Shown: positions 1-8,291 of the stretch, one piece after another
How the letters are laid out: each line of letters starts with the position of its first letter
Numbering within the stretch: the first letter of the stretch is position 1
Assembly: GCA_934754975.1 (NCBI GenBank)
Contig: CAKVKI010000009.1
Coordinates: 1 to 22,902 of the forward strand
Reading direction: 5' to 3'
DNA: 22,902 bases
From: an uncultured Alistipes sp.
GTDB taxonomy: Bacteria > Bacteroidota > Bacteroidia > Bacteroidales > Rikenellaceae
Translations under genes and position numbers: made by a program
The notes under the pieces: generated by a model
Seen by the model: the letters and a program-made list of their open reading frames with translations, nothing else
Database searches by the model: none
Told to the model about the DNA's origin: nothing

Positions 1-1
1 A

Positions 2-2071
2 GGGCCGGACCCCGAAAAACCCGCCGTGGAGGGCATTCCGCTGTCGATCCGCAACCGCGACTTCAACAACATCACCATCACGCAGGAGGGCGACGAATGG
101 ATCATCCTCACCACGGGCCTAGACCCGTATATCTGGTTCGACGCCGCGATTCCGGTAAATTTCAAAAAGCAGTACATGCTCGCCTTCGACAGTTTCAACA
201 CCACGGAGACGCTGCCGCTGGTAATCTTCGTGGGCGAAGTCTGCGACGGCGACCACCTGCTCGAAAACGGCGACTACACGCTGCCCCGCACCGAGGGGTG
301 GTCGGCTGTGTCGTACAACCTCTCGAAAGTCAAACAGGCGCCCGCCGTACCGTTCAAATCGGTGCGCGTCCGCTTCGGACTCAATGGCGAACATACGTTC
401 CGCCTGAAAAATCCCGTCCTGCGCGAACCCAACAAGCAGGAGATCGAAGCCGCGGAAAACGAAGCCAACCGACTCAAGGAGGAGCAGGAACTCACCAAGC
501 GGCTGAACAGCTACCTCGCCAAAAGCTTCCCGTCGAAAATAGAGCTGGTCACGGCGGATTACACGGCCGGCACCGTCTCGGTAACGGGCACGACCGACGC
601 GACGGACTTCGACGGCGTCGGACTGGCCGAAATACCGATGTGGGCGGATCAGACCAAGCTCACCGCCGTCGAGAGCTTTACGCCCCTCACGGGCGGCTCC
701 ATATCGCAGTCGTTCCCGCGTTTGGCCGAAGGCGGACGCGACCGCCTGCTGTCGGGCTGGGCCGTGGTGCGGCAGGAGGGCGACGGTTACACGCTGCTCT
801 CGGCCGTACACCACACCGACCGAATCGACAATCCGCGGGCGAATCTTCCCAAAATGATTCCGTCCTCGATCAAGGGTATCGGCGGCTGTCCGTACGACCA
901 TGCGGACATGCAAGACCTGAACATCGCCACCGGCACGTTCAATATCATCCTCGACCAGATTCTCTACACCGATCCGGGCGGCGGGCGCGAACCCTACGAA
1001 TATGCCGGCAAGACCTATTACGCCGACGTGAACGGCAGCATGATCAAACAGATCGACCACGACGTAAAAATCTCGCAGCAGATGGGACTCATGGTCTCGG
1101 CCATTCTGCTGGTGCCCGTGAACCGGGGCGCCGCCGAAGGGTCGTGGCTCGATCTGGTCGCCCACCCCGAAAACGAATACAGCGCGGCCTTCTCGATGCC
1201 GAACATGCTGTCCAAAGAGGCCGTGGAAGCCTATGCCGCGACCATGAATTTCCTCTGCGAACGCTACAGCACCGAGCAGTACGGACGCATCCACCACTGG
1301 ATCATCCACAACGAGATTCAGGCCGGATTCTACTGGACCAATGCCGGACGGCGCAGCCTGGAGACCTATATGAATCTTTACGAGCGTTCGATGCGGCTCG
1401 TGCAGACGATCGCGCGTCAATACGACCCCAACGCCAAGTCGCTCATCTCGCTCGACCACGGCTGGACGGACCAGGGTTCCGACCGTTCGTACCAGGGTGT
1501 GAAACTGCTCGAACAGCTCGTGAAATACTGCCGTCAGGAGGGCGACTTCGAATGGGGCATCGCCTTCCACCCCTATCCGCAGGACATCAACAACCCGCGC
1601 ACATGGCTCGACGACAAGGCCGCCTACAGTTTCTCGACACAGTACCTTACGCCCCGGAACCTCGAAGTACTCGACGCATGGGCCGAACTGCCCGAAGTCT
1701 GCTACAAAGGCACCCAGCCGCGTGAAATACAGTTCACCGAACAGGGTATCAACACGCCCGACTACGAACCGCTGTCGCTGCAGAATCAGGCCGCAGGCGT
1801 GGCCTACTCGCTGGCCAAGATCCGGCATATGAAGCACGTCACCAGCTACGCCTACCACCTCTGGGCCGACGCCCGCGAGGAAGGCTCGCTGCGGCTGGGC
1901 CTGCGCAAATACCGCGACGATGCCGCCGACCCGCTGGGTAAAAAACCGAGCTGGGAGGTGTTCCGGGCCTTCGGTCAGGACGATTGGCAGAGCGTTTCGG
2001 CCCCCTACCTCGACGTCATCGGCATCGAAAGCTGGGACGACGTGGTCTACAAGGGAACAATTACAAAATAA
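2..2071 (+). CDS. DUF5722-type putative secreted glycoside hydrolase, 5'-truncated
   Basis: The frame is open to the window edge and 689 codons are visible. Alignment with the downstream paralogue (GPDPEKPAVEGIPLSIR against GPEAGPVKLTIR) shows that only about 25-30 residues, the signal peptide, are missing. A GTG at 26 is too far inside the mature protein to be the real start. Visible layout: an N-terminal beta-sandwich with LPRTEGWS, a charged helical linker, an Ig-like module with DRLLSGWAVVR, then a barrel-like C-terminal half. The barrel part has HNEIQ (Glu at visible residue 438), FHPYPQDINNPRTW and FTEQG (Glu 580). An Asn-Glu pair followed later by a second strand-end Glu is the pattern of acid/base and nucleophile in clan GH-A TIM barrels, so a retaining glycosidase is inferred; substrate unknown. 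The DUF5722 name rests on recalled family motifs. The next gene starts 24 bp downstream. Confidence 0.8.
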   Translation, partial: GPDPEKPAVEGIPLSIRNRDFNNITITQEGDEWIILTTGLDPYIWFDAAIPVNFKKQYMLAFDSFNTTETLPLVIFVGEVCDGDHLLENGDYTLPRTEGWSAVSYNLSKVKQAPAVPFKSVRVRFGLNGEHTFRLKNPVLREPNKQEIEAAENEANRLKEEQELTKRLNSYLAKSFPSKIELVTADYTAGTVSVTGTTDATDFDGVGLAEIPMWADQTKLTAVESFTPLTGGSISQSFPRLAEGGRDRLLSGWAVVRQEGDGYTLLSAVHHTDRIDNPRANLPKMIPSSIKGIGGCPYDHADMQDLNIATGTFNIILDQILYTDPGGGREPYEYAGKTYYADVNGSMIKQIDHDVKISQQMGLMVSAILLVPVNRGAAEGSWLDLVAHPENEYSAAFSMPNMLSKEAVEAYAATMNFLCERYSTEQYGRIHHWIIHNEIQAGFYWTNAGRRSLETYMNLYERSMRLVQTIARQYDPNAKSLISLDHGWTDQGSDRSYQGVKLLEQLVKYCRQEGDFEWGIAFHPYPQDINNPRTWLDDKAAYSFSTQYLTPRNLEVLDAWAELPEVCYKGTQPREIQFTEQGINTPDYEPLSLQNQAAGVAYSLAKIRHMKHVTSYAYHLWADAREEGSLRLGLRKYRDDAADPLGKKPSWEVFRAFGQDDWQSVSAPYLDVIGIESWDDVVYKGTITK

Positions 2072-2095
2072 AATCGCTAACTTTCACTCGAAAAA

Positions 2096-4213
2096 ATGAA
2101 ACTCAGACACCTCGCATGCTGCCTGCTGCTGCTCGCCGGAAACACCGTCGCACGGGCCGCCGCGCCGGGTCCCGAAGCGGGTCCGGTCAAACTGACCATC
2201 CGGCCGTCCGACTCCAACAACGTCACGGTCGAACGCCGCGGCGACGACTACGTAATCACCACCACGGGCGTCGATCCCTATGTATTCCTCGATGCCGAAC
2301 GTCCGGTCGACGTGACCGAATATCCGATGCTGGCGTTCAACAGCTTCAACACTTCGGGCATCATGTCGCTGGCGCTCTTCGTCGGACAGCTCGACAACAA
2401 CCATCTTATTGAGGGCAACCTCTATGAACTGCCCCGCACCGAGGGGTGGTCGTCGAACGCCTACGACATCTCCTGCACCGACACGCCGCCCGCAGGCCCG
2501 GTGTCGTGGATCCGCATCCGCTTCGGCATGAACGGCGGCAATAAATTCACCATCAGCGGACTGCAGCTGCGCGCCATGAACGACCGCGACCGCGATATCC
2601 TGGGCAACATCGAACGCCGCGACCGCGAGGACCGGGAGCAGTGCGACCGGCTGGCGGCCTATCTCAAGACGTCGTTTCCCTCGACCATAACGCACGTCGA
2701 AGTCTCCTATCCCGAATCGAAGGTTACTGTCGAAGGCACCCTCAAGGGCAAACCCGGCGCCGCAGTAGGATTGGCTGAAATCCCGATGTGGGAGGACTAC
2801 ACCGCACTGAAAGAGATCGGCGAATTCCTGCCGCTGGCCAAAACCGGGAAATTCCGCTTCACGCTGCCGCGCTTCGCCGCCGACAAGCACGACCGCCTGC
2901 TTTCGGGCTGGGCCGTGGTGCGCAAAACAGCCGGCGGTTACGAACTGCTTTCGGCCGTACACTATCCCGACGACATCGCCCCGCGCGAGAAGCTGCGCAA
3001 AGTGACGGCGAACTCGCTGAAAGGCATCGGAGGCTGTCCGTTCGACCACCAGGACATGATCGAACTGGGCGTGGGCGGTGCGAATTTCAACATCATGCTC
3101 AACGAAATCCTCTTCCCCGATCCCGCACCGGGGCGCGAGCCTTACCAATACTGCGGCCGGACGTGGTACGTGGACGAGAACAGCCACGCCATCCGGCTGC
3201 TCGACCTCAACGCCCGCAAGGCCAAGGAGCATGGCTGGCTCATCTCGGCCATCCTGCTGCTGCCGCTCGACCGCGACTTCACGCCCGGAACATGGATGAT
3301 GCAGGCCGCGCACCCCGAGCGCCAGGGCAGCGCCGCGTTCGCCATGCCCAACATCCTCTCGCGCACGGGCCTCGAAGCCTACGCCGCGACGATGACCTAC
3401 CTCTGCGAGCGTTACAGCTCCGAGGAGCGGGGCCGCATCCACCACTGGATCGTCCACAACGAAATCCAGAACGGATTCTACTGGGCCAACGCGGGCGACC
3501 GCCGGATGCTCTCCTACATGAATCTCTACCAGAAGTCGATGCGCACGGTCTACAACATCGCGCGCCAGTACGATCCCCACGCGCAGGTACTCGTGTCGAT
3601 GGACCACGACTGGAACCGCAAAAGCAACAAACGCAGTTACGAGGGCCGCGACCTGCTGAATATCCTCGTGGACTTCTGCCATCAGGAGGGCGACTTCCAA
3701 TGGGCGGTGGCGTTCCACCCCTATCCGCAGGACATCAACAATCCGCGCACCTGGGAGGACGACCAGGCGACCTATCGTTTCGACACGCCGTTCCTCACCC
3801 CCAAAAACCTCGAAGTGCTGAACGCCTGGGTCGAACTGCCCGAAGTCCGCTACCGCGGCCTGCCGCGCGAAATCCACTTCACCGAGCAGGGCCTCAACTC
3901 GCCCGACTACAGCGAAAAGTCGCTCCTCGACCAAGCCGCAGGCATGGCCTACACCTGGGAGAAGATCCGCAAAATGAAGAACGTAAAGTGCTACTACTAC
4001 CACCTCTGGGCCGACGACCACGGCGAAGGCGGACTGCGGCTGGGACTGCGCAAATTCTGGGATTACGCCGACGATCCGCTGGGCAAGAAGCCTATCTGGG
4101 ACGTGGTGCGCGCTTTCGAGACGCCCGAATGGGAGAAGGTCAGCGAGCCGTACAAGGCCGTGATCGGCGTCAAGGAGTGGGAAGAGATCCGCTACAAAGG
4201 CAAAATCGAATAA
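2096..4213 (+). CDS. DUF5722-type putative secreted glycoside hydrolase, tandem paralogue
   Basis: This 705-residue protein is a full-length paralogue of the gene 24 bp upstream, collinear from end to end. The ATG at 2096 is followed by a good type I signal peptide (MKLRHLACCLLLLAGNTVARA, cut near A22-A23), which fixes the start; no Shine-Dalgarno is evident, as is usual in Bacteroidota. Order: beta-sandwich about 28-155, Arg/Asp/Glu-rich helical linker about 165-195, Ig-like module about 200-300, probable TIM barrel about 305-690. Candidate catalytic residues are E456 in HNEIQ and E597 in FTEQG, with FHPYP near 540 between them. Shared blocks with the first copy include FHPYPQDINNPRTW and ADDPLGKKP or ADPLGKKP, while substrate-facing loops differ. 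It probably acts in the periplasm or at the cell surface. A clan GH-A glycosidase is inferred; no activity can be assigned. The interrupted GH106-like gene follows after 24 bp. Confidence 0.85.
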   Translation: MKLRHLACCLLLLAGNTVARAAAPGPEAGPVKLTIRPSDSNNVTVERRGDDYVITTTGVDPYVFLDAERPVDVTEYPMLAFNSFNTSGIMSLALFVGQLDNNHLIEGNLYELPRTEGWSSNAYDISCTDTPPAGPVSWIRIRFGMNGGNKFTISGLQLRAMNDRDRDILGNIERRDREDREQCDRLAAYLKTSFPSTITHVEVSYPESKVTVEGTLKGKPGAAVGLAEIPMWEDYTALKEIGEFLPLAKTGKFRFTLPRFAADKHDRLLSGWAVVRKTAGGYELLSAVHYPDDIAPREKLRKVTANSLKGIGGCPFDHQDMIELGVGGANFNIMLNEILFPDPAPGREPYQYCGRTWYVDENSHAIRLLDLNARKAKEHGWLISAILLLPLDRDFTPGTWMMQAAHPERQGSAAFAMPNILSRTGLEAYAATMTYLCERYSSEERGRIHHWIVHNEIQNGFYWANAGDRRMLSYMNLYQKSMRTVYNIARQYDPHAQVLVSMDHDWNRKSNKRSYEGRDLLNILVDFCHQEGDFQWAVAFHPYPQDINNPRTWEDDQATYRFDTPFLTPKNLEVLNAWVELPEVRYRGLPREIHFTEQGLNSPDYSEKSLLDQAAGMAYTWEKIRKMKNVKCYYYHLWADDHGEGGLRLGLRKFWDYADDPLGKKPIWDVVRAFETPEWEKVSEPYKAVIGVKEWEEIRYKGKIE

Positions 4214-4237
4214 ATCCGGGCCCGAGGCCCCAATGCT

Positions 4238-6487
4238 ATGAGAACCAAACATATCGCATTCGCCCTGCTCGCGGCGGCCGGTCTGGCGGCCTGCGGCGGC
4301 GACCCGCTGAAGGAGGCGTTCCGCGACCCCGCGAACGAATTCCGGCCCCAGCCTTTCTGGCACCTGAACGGCACCCTGACCAGCCGACACATCGACCGCC
4401 AGCTGACCGAAGCCCGCGACAAAGCGGGTTTCGGCGGCGTAGCCGTACTTCCCGTCACGGCGCAGCCCCACTGGCAGAAAGGGTTCATGTGTCCGGGCAT
4501 GAGTCCCGAATACCTCGGCCGGGAGTATTTCGACCGTTACACCGACATCCTCGAAGTCTCGAAACGCAACGGAACGCAGGTGATCCTCTACGACGACATC
4601 GACTTTCCGAGCGGTTCGGCAGGCGGACGCCTGCTGCGCGAATATCCGCAGTACACCCGTAAATTCCTCGCCAAGCATGAATTCGCGGCGCACGGCGGTA
4701 CCCGCTTCCGGCAGGAGTTCCGGCCCGGCGCCGCCGCGACCGTCATGGCCGTTTCGGCCCTGAACCCGCAGACCAGGGAGGTCGCGGACCTCGGCGACGC
4801 CTACCGCGACGGCGTGCTGGAGTGGCAGGTCCCGGAGGGCGAATGGAAGGTGATGCTCTTCACCTGCAGCTATTCGGTGGGCGGCGTACACGGGCACCTG
4901 GTGGACTACATGCAGCCCGAAGCCGTCAGCACCCTGCTGGACATGACCTACGGCGAATACGACAAACGCTACAACTCCTATTTCGGCGATGTCATCCGGA
5001 AAACGTTCTTCGACGACGTGGGCTTCGTGCATATGGAACAGACGTGGACCCCGGCCATCACGAAGGTTTTCCGCGAAAAGTACGGCCGCAATCCGGCGCT
5101 CTACTATCCCGCGCTCTTCTACGACATCGGACCCGAAACGGGCGCGGCGCGCATCGCCTTCTACGACATCCGCTCGGAACTGATGGCCGAAGGATACGTC
5201 CGGCAGGTCTCCGAGTGGTCCCGGGCGCGCCGGATGCACAGCATGGGCCATCCGCCCGAGAATTACAGTCCCAATTCGGTCGTGGCGCACGGCGACATCC
5301 TGAAATACTACCGCCATGTGGACATTCCGCTGCTCGACGCCATCCTCTATTTCCGGCGGGGGCTGAACGGCTTCAAGCAGGTATGCTCGGCAGCCGATTT
5401 GGGCGACAAGCCCGTCGTCGGCGCGGAGCTGTGCGGCGCCTACCCCGAAGAGATGGATTCGGCGACGCTCTACCGCACCACGCTCGAAGCCATGGCGCGC
5501 GGCGTGAACTTCGTCGTTCCCCATGGCATGTGGTACGACACCGATCCGCAGACGGTGCGCATCCCGCCGCTGATCGCTCCCGAAAATCCGCGGCTGGGTC
5601 CCGCGCTGAAAGGCTACAGCGTCTCGACCGGACGTTCGTGCATGCTGCTGCAGGGCGGCCGCCGCATCGCCGACATCGCCGTGCTGTGGCCCATCAACGC
5701 CATCCAGGCCGAGTCGTATATGTTCCGCGACGCCTAATCGGGACTCCCCATCGCCAACTGGCATCCGGACGACGTGGTGAACTACGCGCTGAGCGGCATG
5801 CTCACCAACAACCTGCACCGCGACTTCACCTACATCCACCCCGAAAACCTCACGGACGGCAAAGTGTCGGTCGAAGGCGACCGCCTGCGGCTCAACAACG
5901 CCGAAAACCTGCAGGAATACAGCGTACTCATCATTCCGGGAGGCGGCTACATCTCGGCCGGGGCGCTGGCCCGCATCGGCGAATTCTACGACAACGGCGG
6001 CAAGGTGATCGCACTGGCGTCGCTGCCGTCGCACGCCGCGGAATTCGGCCGCGACGCGGAGGTGCAGTCGCTGATCGCGGCCATTTTCGGCACGGCGGCG
6101 CCCGCCGCAGGAGCGACCGCGACCAACGACAGGGGCGGCAAATTCATCTTCGCACCCCGGACGACAGCCCAAAGCGTGGCCGACGCCCTCGCGCAGACGG
6201 GCTGCGAAGCCGACGTGGTTATCCCGGACGCACAGCCCGACGAAGCCGGATTCATCAACTACACGCACAAGCAGCGCGACGGACGCGACTTCTATTTCGT
6301 CACGAACACCACCGCCCGGCCCTTCGCGGGTGAAATCTCGCTGCGGGGCGAATTCGGCACGGTCGAACTGTGGAATCCCCACACGGGAGAGACAGCACCC
6401 GCCAAATTCCGCACCGACAAGGGCCGCACACTGGTTTCGGCCCGAATTCCGGCCGTTCGTTCGCTCTTTATCGCAACCCGAAAATAA
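4238..6487 (+). pseudogene. GH106-like glycosyl hydrolase lipoprotein gene interrupted by one in-frame TAA
   Basis: The reading frame starts at ATG 4238 with a lipoprotein signal (LLAAAGLAAC, Cys19, followed by GGD) and runs 499 codons to TAA at 5735-5737. The same frame then continues for 249 codons to a second TAA at 6485-6487. Without the first stop the product is 749 aa. Both halves read as one protein. The N-terminal half has FWHLNGTLTSRHI, LYDDIDFPSGSAGG, TFFDDVGF and AELCGAYPEEMD, resembling the GH106 and GH106-like barrel. The part after the stop has a Rossmann/glutaminase-like segment (VLIIPGGGYISAG) and a C-terminal beta domain (VELWNPHTGE). The likely ancestral role is removal of rhamnose or a similar sugar. 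A recent nonsense mutation or an assembly error is the simplest reading, since no other lesion is visible. The annotation as GH106-like is by motif only; it is shorter than true GH106 enzymes. Confidence 0.75.
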
Positions 6488-6492
6488 CCGCC

Positions 6493-8262
6493 GTGCGACG
6501 ACTGCTCTCCATAGCCCTTTTCCTGACGCTGGCGGCGGTTCGGCCGTCGCTGGCCACGAATCCCGACACACCGGACGCGCCCGGAACATCCGCCGCGCCT
6601 AAACCGCCGGCTGCACCTGAAACACCCGCTCCGCCCGCCGGGGAGATTATCCGATGCAAGCTGTCCGGTTCGGAAATCTATCCGGGAACCGAGCGCGACT
6701 ATTGGATTTACGTACCGGCGTCGTACCGGGGCGACAGGCCCGCATGTCTCTATCTGGATATGGACTGCATCCATTACGACGCTCCGGCGGTCTTCGACCG
6801 GATGATCGCCGACGGGGAACTGCCGGTCATCATCGGCGTATTCATGGCCCCGGGCGCCGTGAACGACGGGCAGGGCAATCCCGTACGTTTCAACCGAAGC
6901 AACGAATTCGACCGTATCGACGAGCGGTTCGCCGACTTCGTCGAGCGGGAACTGCTGCCCGACGCCGAGCGACGCACGACGGCCGACGGCCGGGCGGTCC
7001 GGCTGTCGAAAGACCCCAACGACCGCCTGATTACGGGCGGCAGCAGCGGCGCGATCTGCGCGTTCACGGCGGCATGGCAGCGTCCCGACCTTTTCAGCCG
7101 GGTGTTCAGCGTGGTCGGTACCTATGTCTCGATGCGCGGCGGCCACGAATATCCCTACCTGATCCGCAAAACCGAACCCAAGCCGCTCCGCATCTTCATC
7201 CAGGACAACGTGAACGACGTCTGGAACCCGCTCTTCGGCCATTGGTTCGAAGCCAACCGGCTGATGCTCTCGGCGCTCGACTTCGCGGGCTATGCGCCCA
7301 ACCACTCGTGGGGCGACACGGGCCACGACGACATCGGCGCCGCGCGGATATTTCCCGAAGCGATGCGATGGCTCTGGAAAGACTGGCCCGCCCGCATCAC
7401 GGCGGGAACATCGCAAAACGACATGCTCGCGGCCATCCTCGAACCCGGCGCCGAATGGCGGGAGATTCCGCTCCCTTTCACCCCCGCAGGACAGTTGATG
7501 TCCGATGCGGCGGGACGGCTGTTCGTCGCCGACGACCGGGGCTGCGTCCGCTCCGTCACGACGGAAGGAGAGACCGAACCGTTCCTCACACTGCCCCGCG
7601 GCGAAAAAGCGGCGGCAGCCTGCACGAAAGGCATCTACACCACCGACCGCAAAGGCCGCATCCGGCTCTACGCCGGCAGCGGCGCACCCGAAACGATCAC
7701 CCGGCTCCCCGGCGTCAGGGCGCTGCTCCCCATAGGTCCCGGCGGCGAACTGATCGCCTCGACCGGCAGGGAGTACGGAAGCCGCATCGTACGCATCGGC
7801 GCGGACGGAACCGTCCGGACCGTCGGCGGCTGTCCGGAGGGCGGAGAATCGCTCGCCCTGTTTCCGAATCACGAAATGTTGCTATCTTCGCGCATGTATT
7901 CCGACTGGATCGACAACTACGTGGTGCGCCGCGACGGTTCGCTCGACTGCCGGCAGGAGTGGTACCGCCTGCACAATATCTACGCCGACCACCTGCGGCC
8001 GCGCGGCAACATGCAATGCGACCGGCAGGGCAACCTCTACGCCGCCACGCCGACCGGCATACAGGTCTGCGACCACAACGGCCGCGTAAGGGCCGTCCTG
8101 CAGCCCGGCGCCGGGGGCGTCGCATCGCTCTGCTTCGCGGGCGCGGACCACCGGACGCTCTGCGCGCTCGCAGGCGGCAGGCTCCTCATGCGGCGCATGA
8201 AAGCGGCGGGCGCGACTCCCGACATGGCGGCCGCAGGGGTCGCGGCGCAGGGAGCCGGATGA
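6493..8262 (+). CDS. Secreted esterase fused to a C-terminal beta-propeller
   Basis: I chose the GTG at 6493, 5 bp after the preceding stop, because it begins a clean signal peptide (RRLLSIALFLTLAAVRPSLA); the frame has no nearer ATG. The product is 589 aa. A Pro/Ala/Thr-rich linker (about 26-52) leads to an alpha/beta-hydrolase of the Esterase/CE1-like type (about 55-300). This has the nucleophile elbow GGSSG (Ser184), candidate acids D238 or D242 in DNVNDVWN, and the base H278 in DTGHDD. Residues about 305-589 form repeating short beta units (GRLFVADDRG, GELIASTGREYG, GNLYAATPTGIQV), as in SMP-30/gluconolactonase-like propellers. It probably removes acyl or similar esters from the glycan attacked by its neighbours. 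Its TGA overlaps an ATG of the downstream reading frame (ATGA), suggesting co-translation. The ester substrate is unknown. Confidence 0.85.
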   Translation: MRRLLSIALFLTLAAVRPSLATNPDTPDAPGTSAAPKPPAAPETPAPPAGEIIRCKLSGSEIYPGTERDYWIYVPASYRGDRPACLYLDMDCIHYDAPAVFDRMIADGELPVIIGVFMAPGAVNDGQGNPVRFNRSNEFDRIDERFADFVERELLPDAERRTTADGRAVRLSKDPNDRLITGGSSGAICAFTAAWQRPDLFSRVFSVVGTYVSMRGGHEYPYLIRKTEPKPLRIFIQDNVNDVWNPLFGHWFEANRLMLSALDFAGYAPNHSWGDTGHDDIGAARIFPEAMRWLWKDWPARITAGTSQNDMLAAILEPGAEWREIPLPFTPAGQLMSDAAGRLFVADDRGCVRSVTTEGETEPFLTLPRGEKAAAACTKGIYTTDRKGRIRLYAGSGAPETITRLPGVRALLPIGPGGELIASTGREYGSRIVRIGADGTVRTVGGCPEGGESLALFPNHEMLLSSRMYSDWIDNYVVRRDGSLDCRQEWYRLHNIYADHLRPRGNMQCDRQGNLYAATPTGIQVCDHNGRVRAVLQPGAGGVASLCFAGADHRTLCALAGGRLLMRRMKAAGATPDMAAAGVAAQGAG

Positions 8263-8291
8263 CGAAAACGAACAACGCTAAAACCCAACTT

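Noticed and set aside
4218..4230. A small inverted repeat GGGCC-CGA-GGCCC between the second DUF5722 gene and the GH106-like gene.
   Set aside because: The 5-bp stem with a 3-nt loop and no T tail is too short to support a terminator call in a GC-rich region.
2084..6589. A very long open frame on the - strand (about 1500 codons), with similar long antisense frames at 119-1858, 8331-11114, 13175-15271 and 16736-18118.
   Set aside because: They mirror clear glycosidase genes. In GC-rich genes that rarely use TTA, CTA and TCA codons, antisense frames stay open by chance. Their translations are Arg/Val/Gly/His-rich without family motifs, and the longest spans several genes and gaps.
6654..8291. 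An upstream in-frame extension of the GH106 gene to 6654, giving more than 1600 codons.
   Set aside because: The added part is the shadow of the esterase gene. The lipoprotein signal beginning at 8292 marks the true start, with 8259 as the only reasonable alternative.
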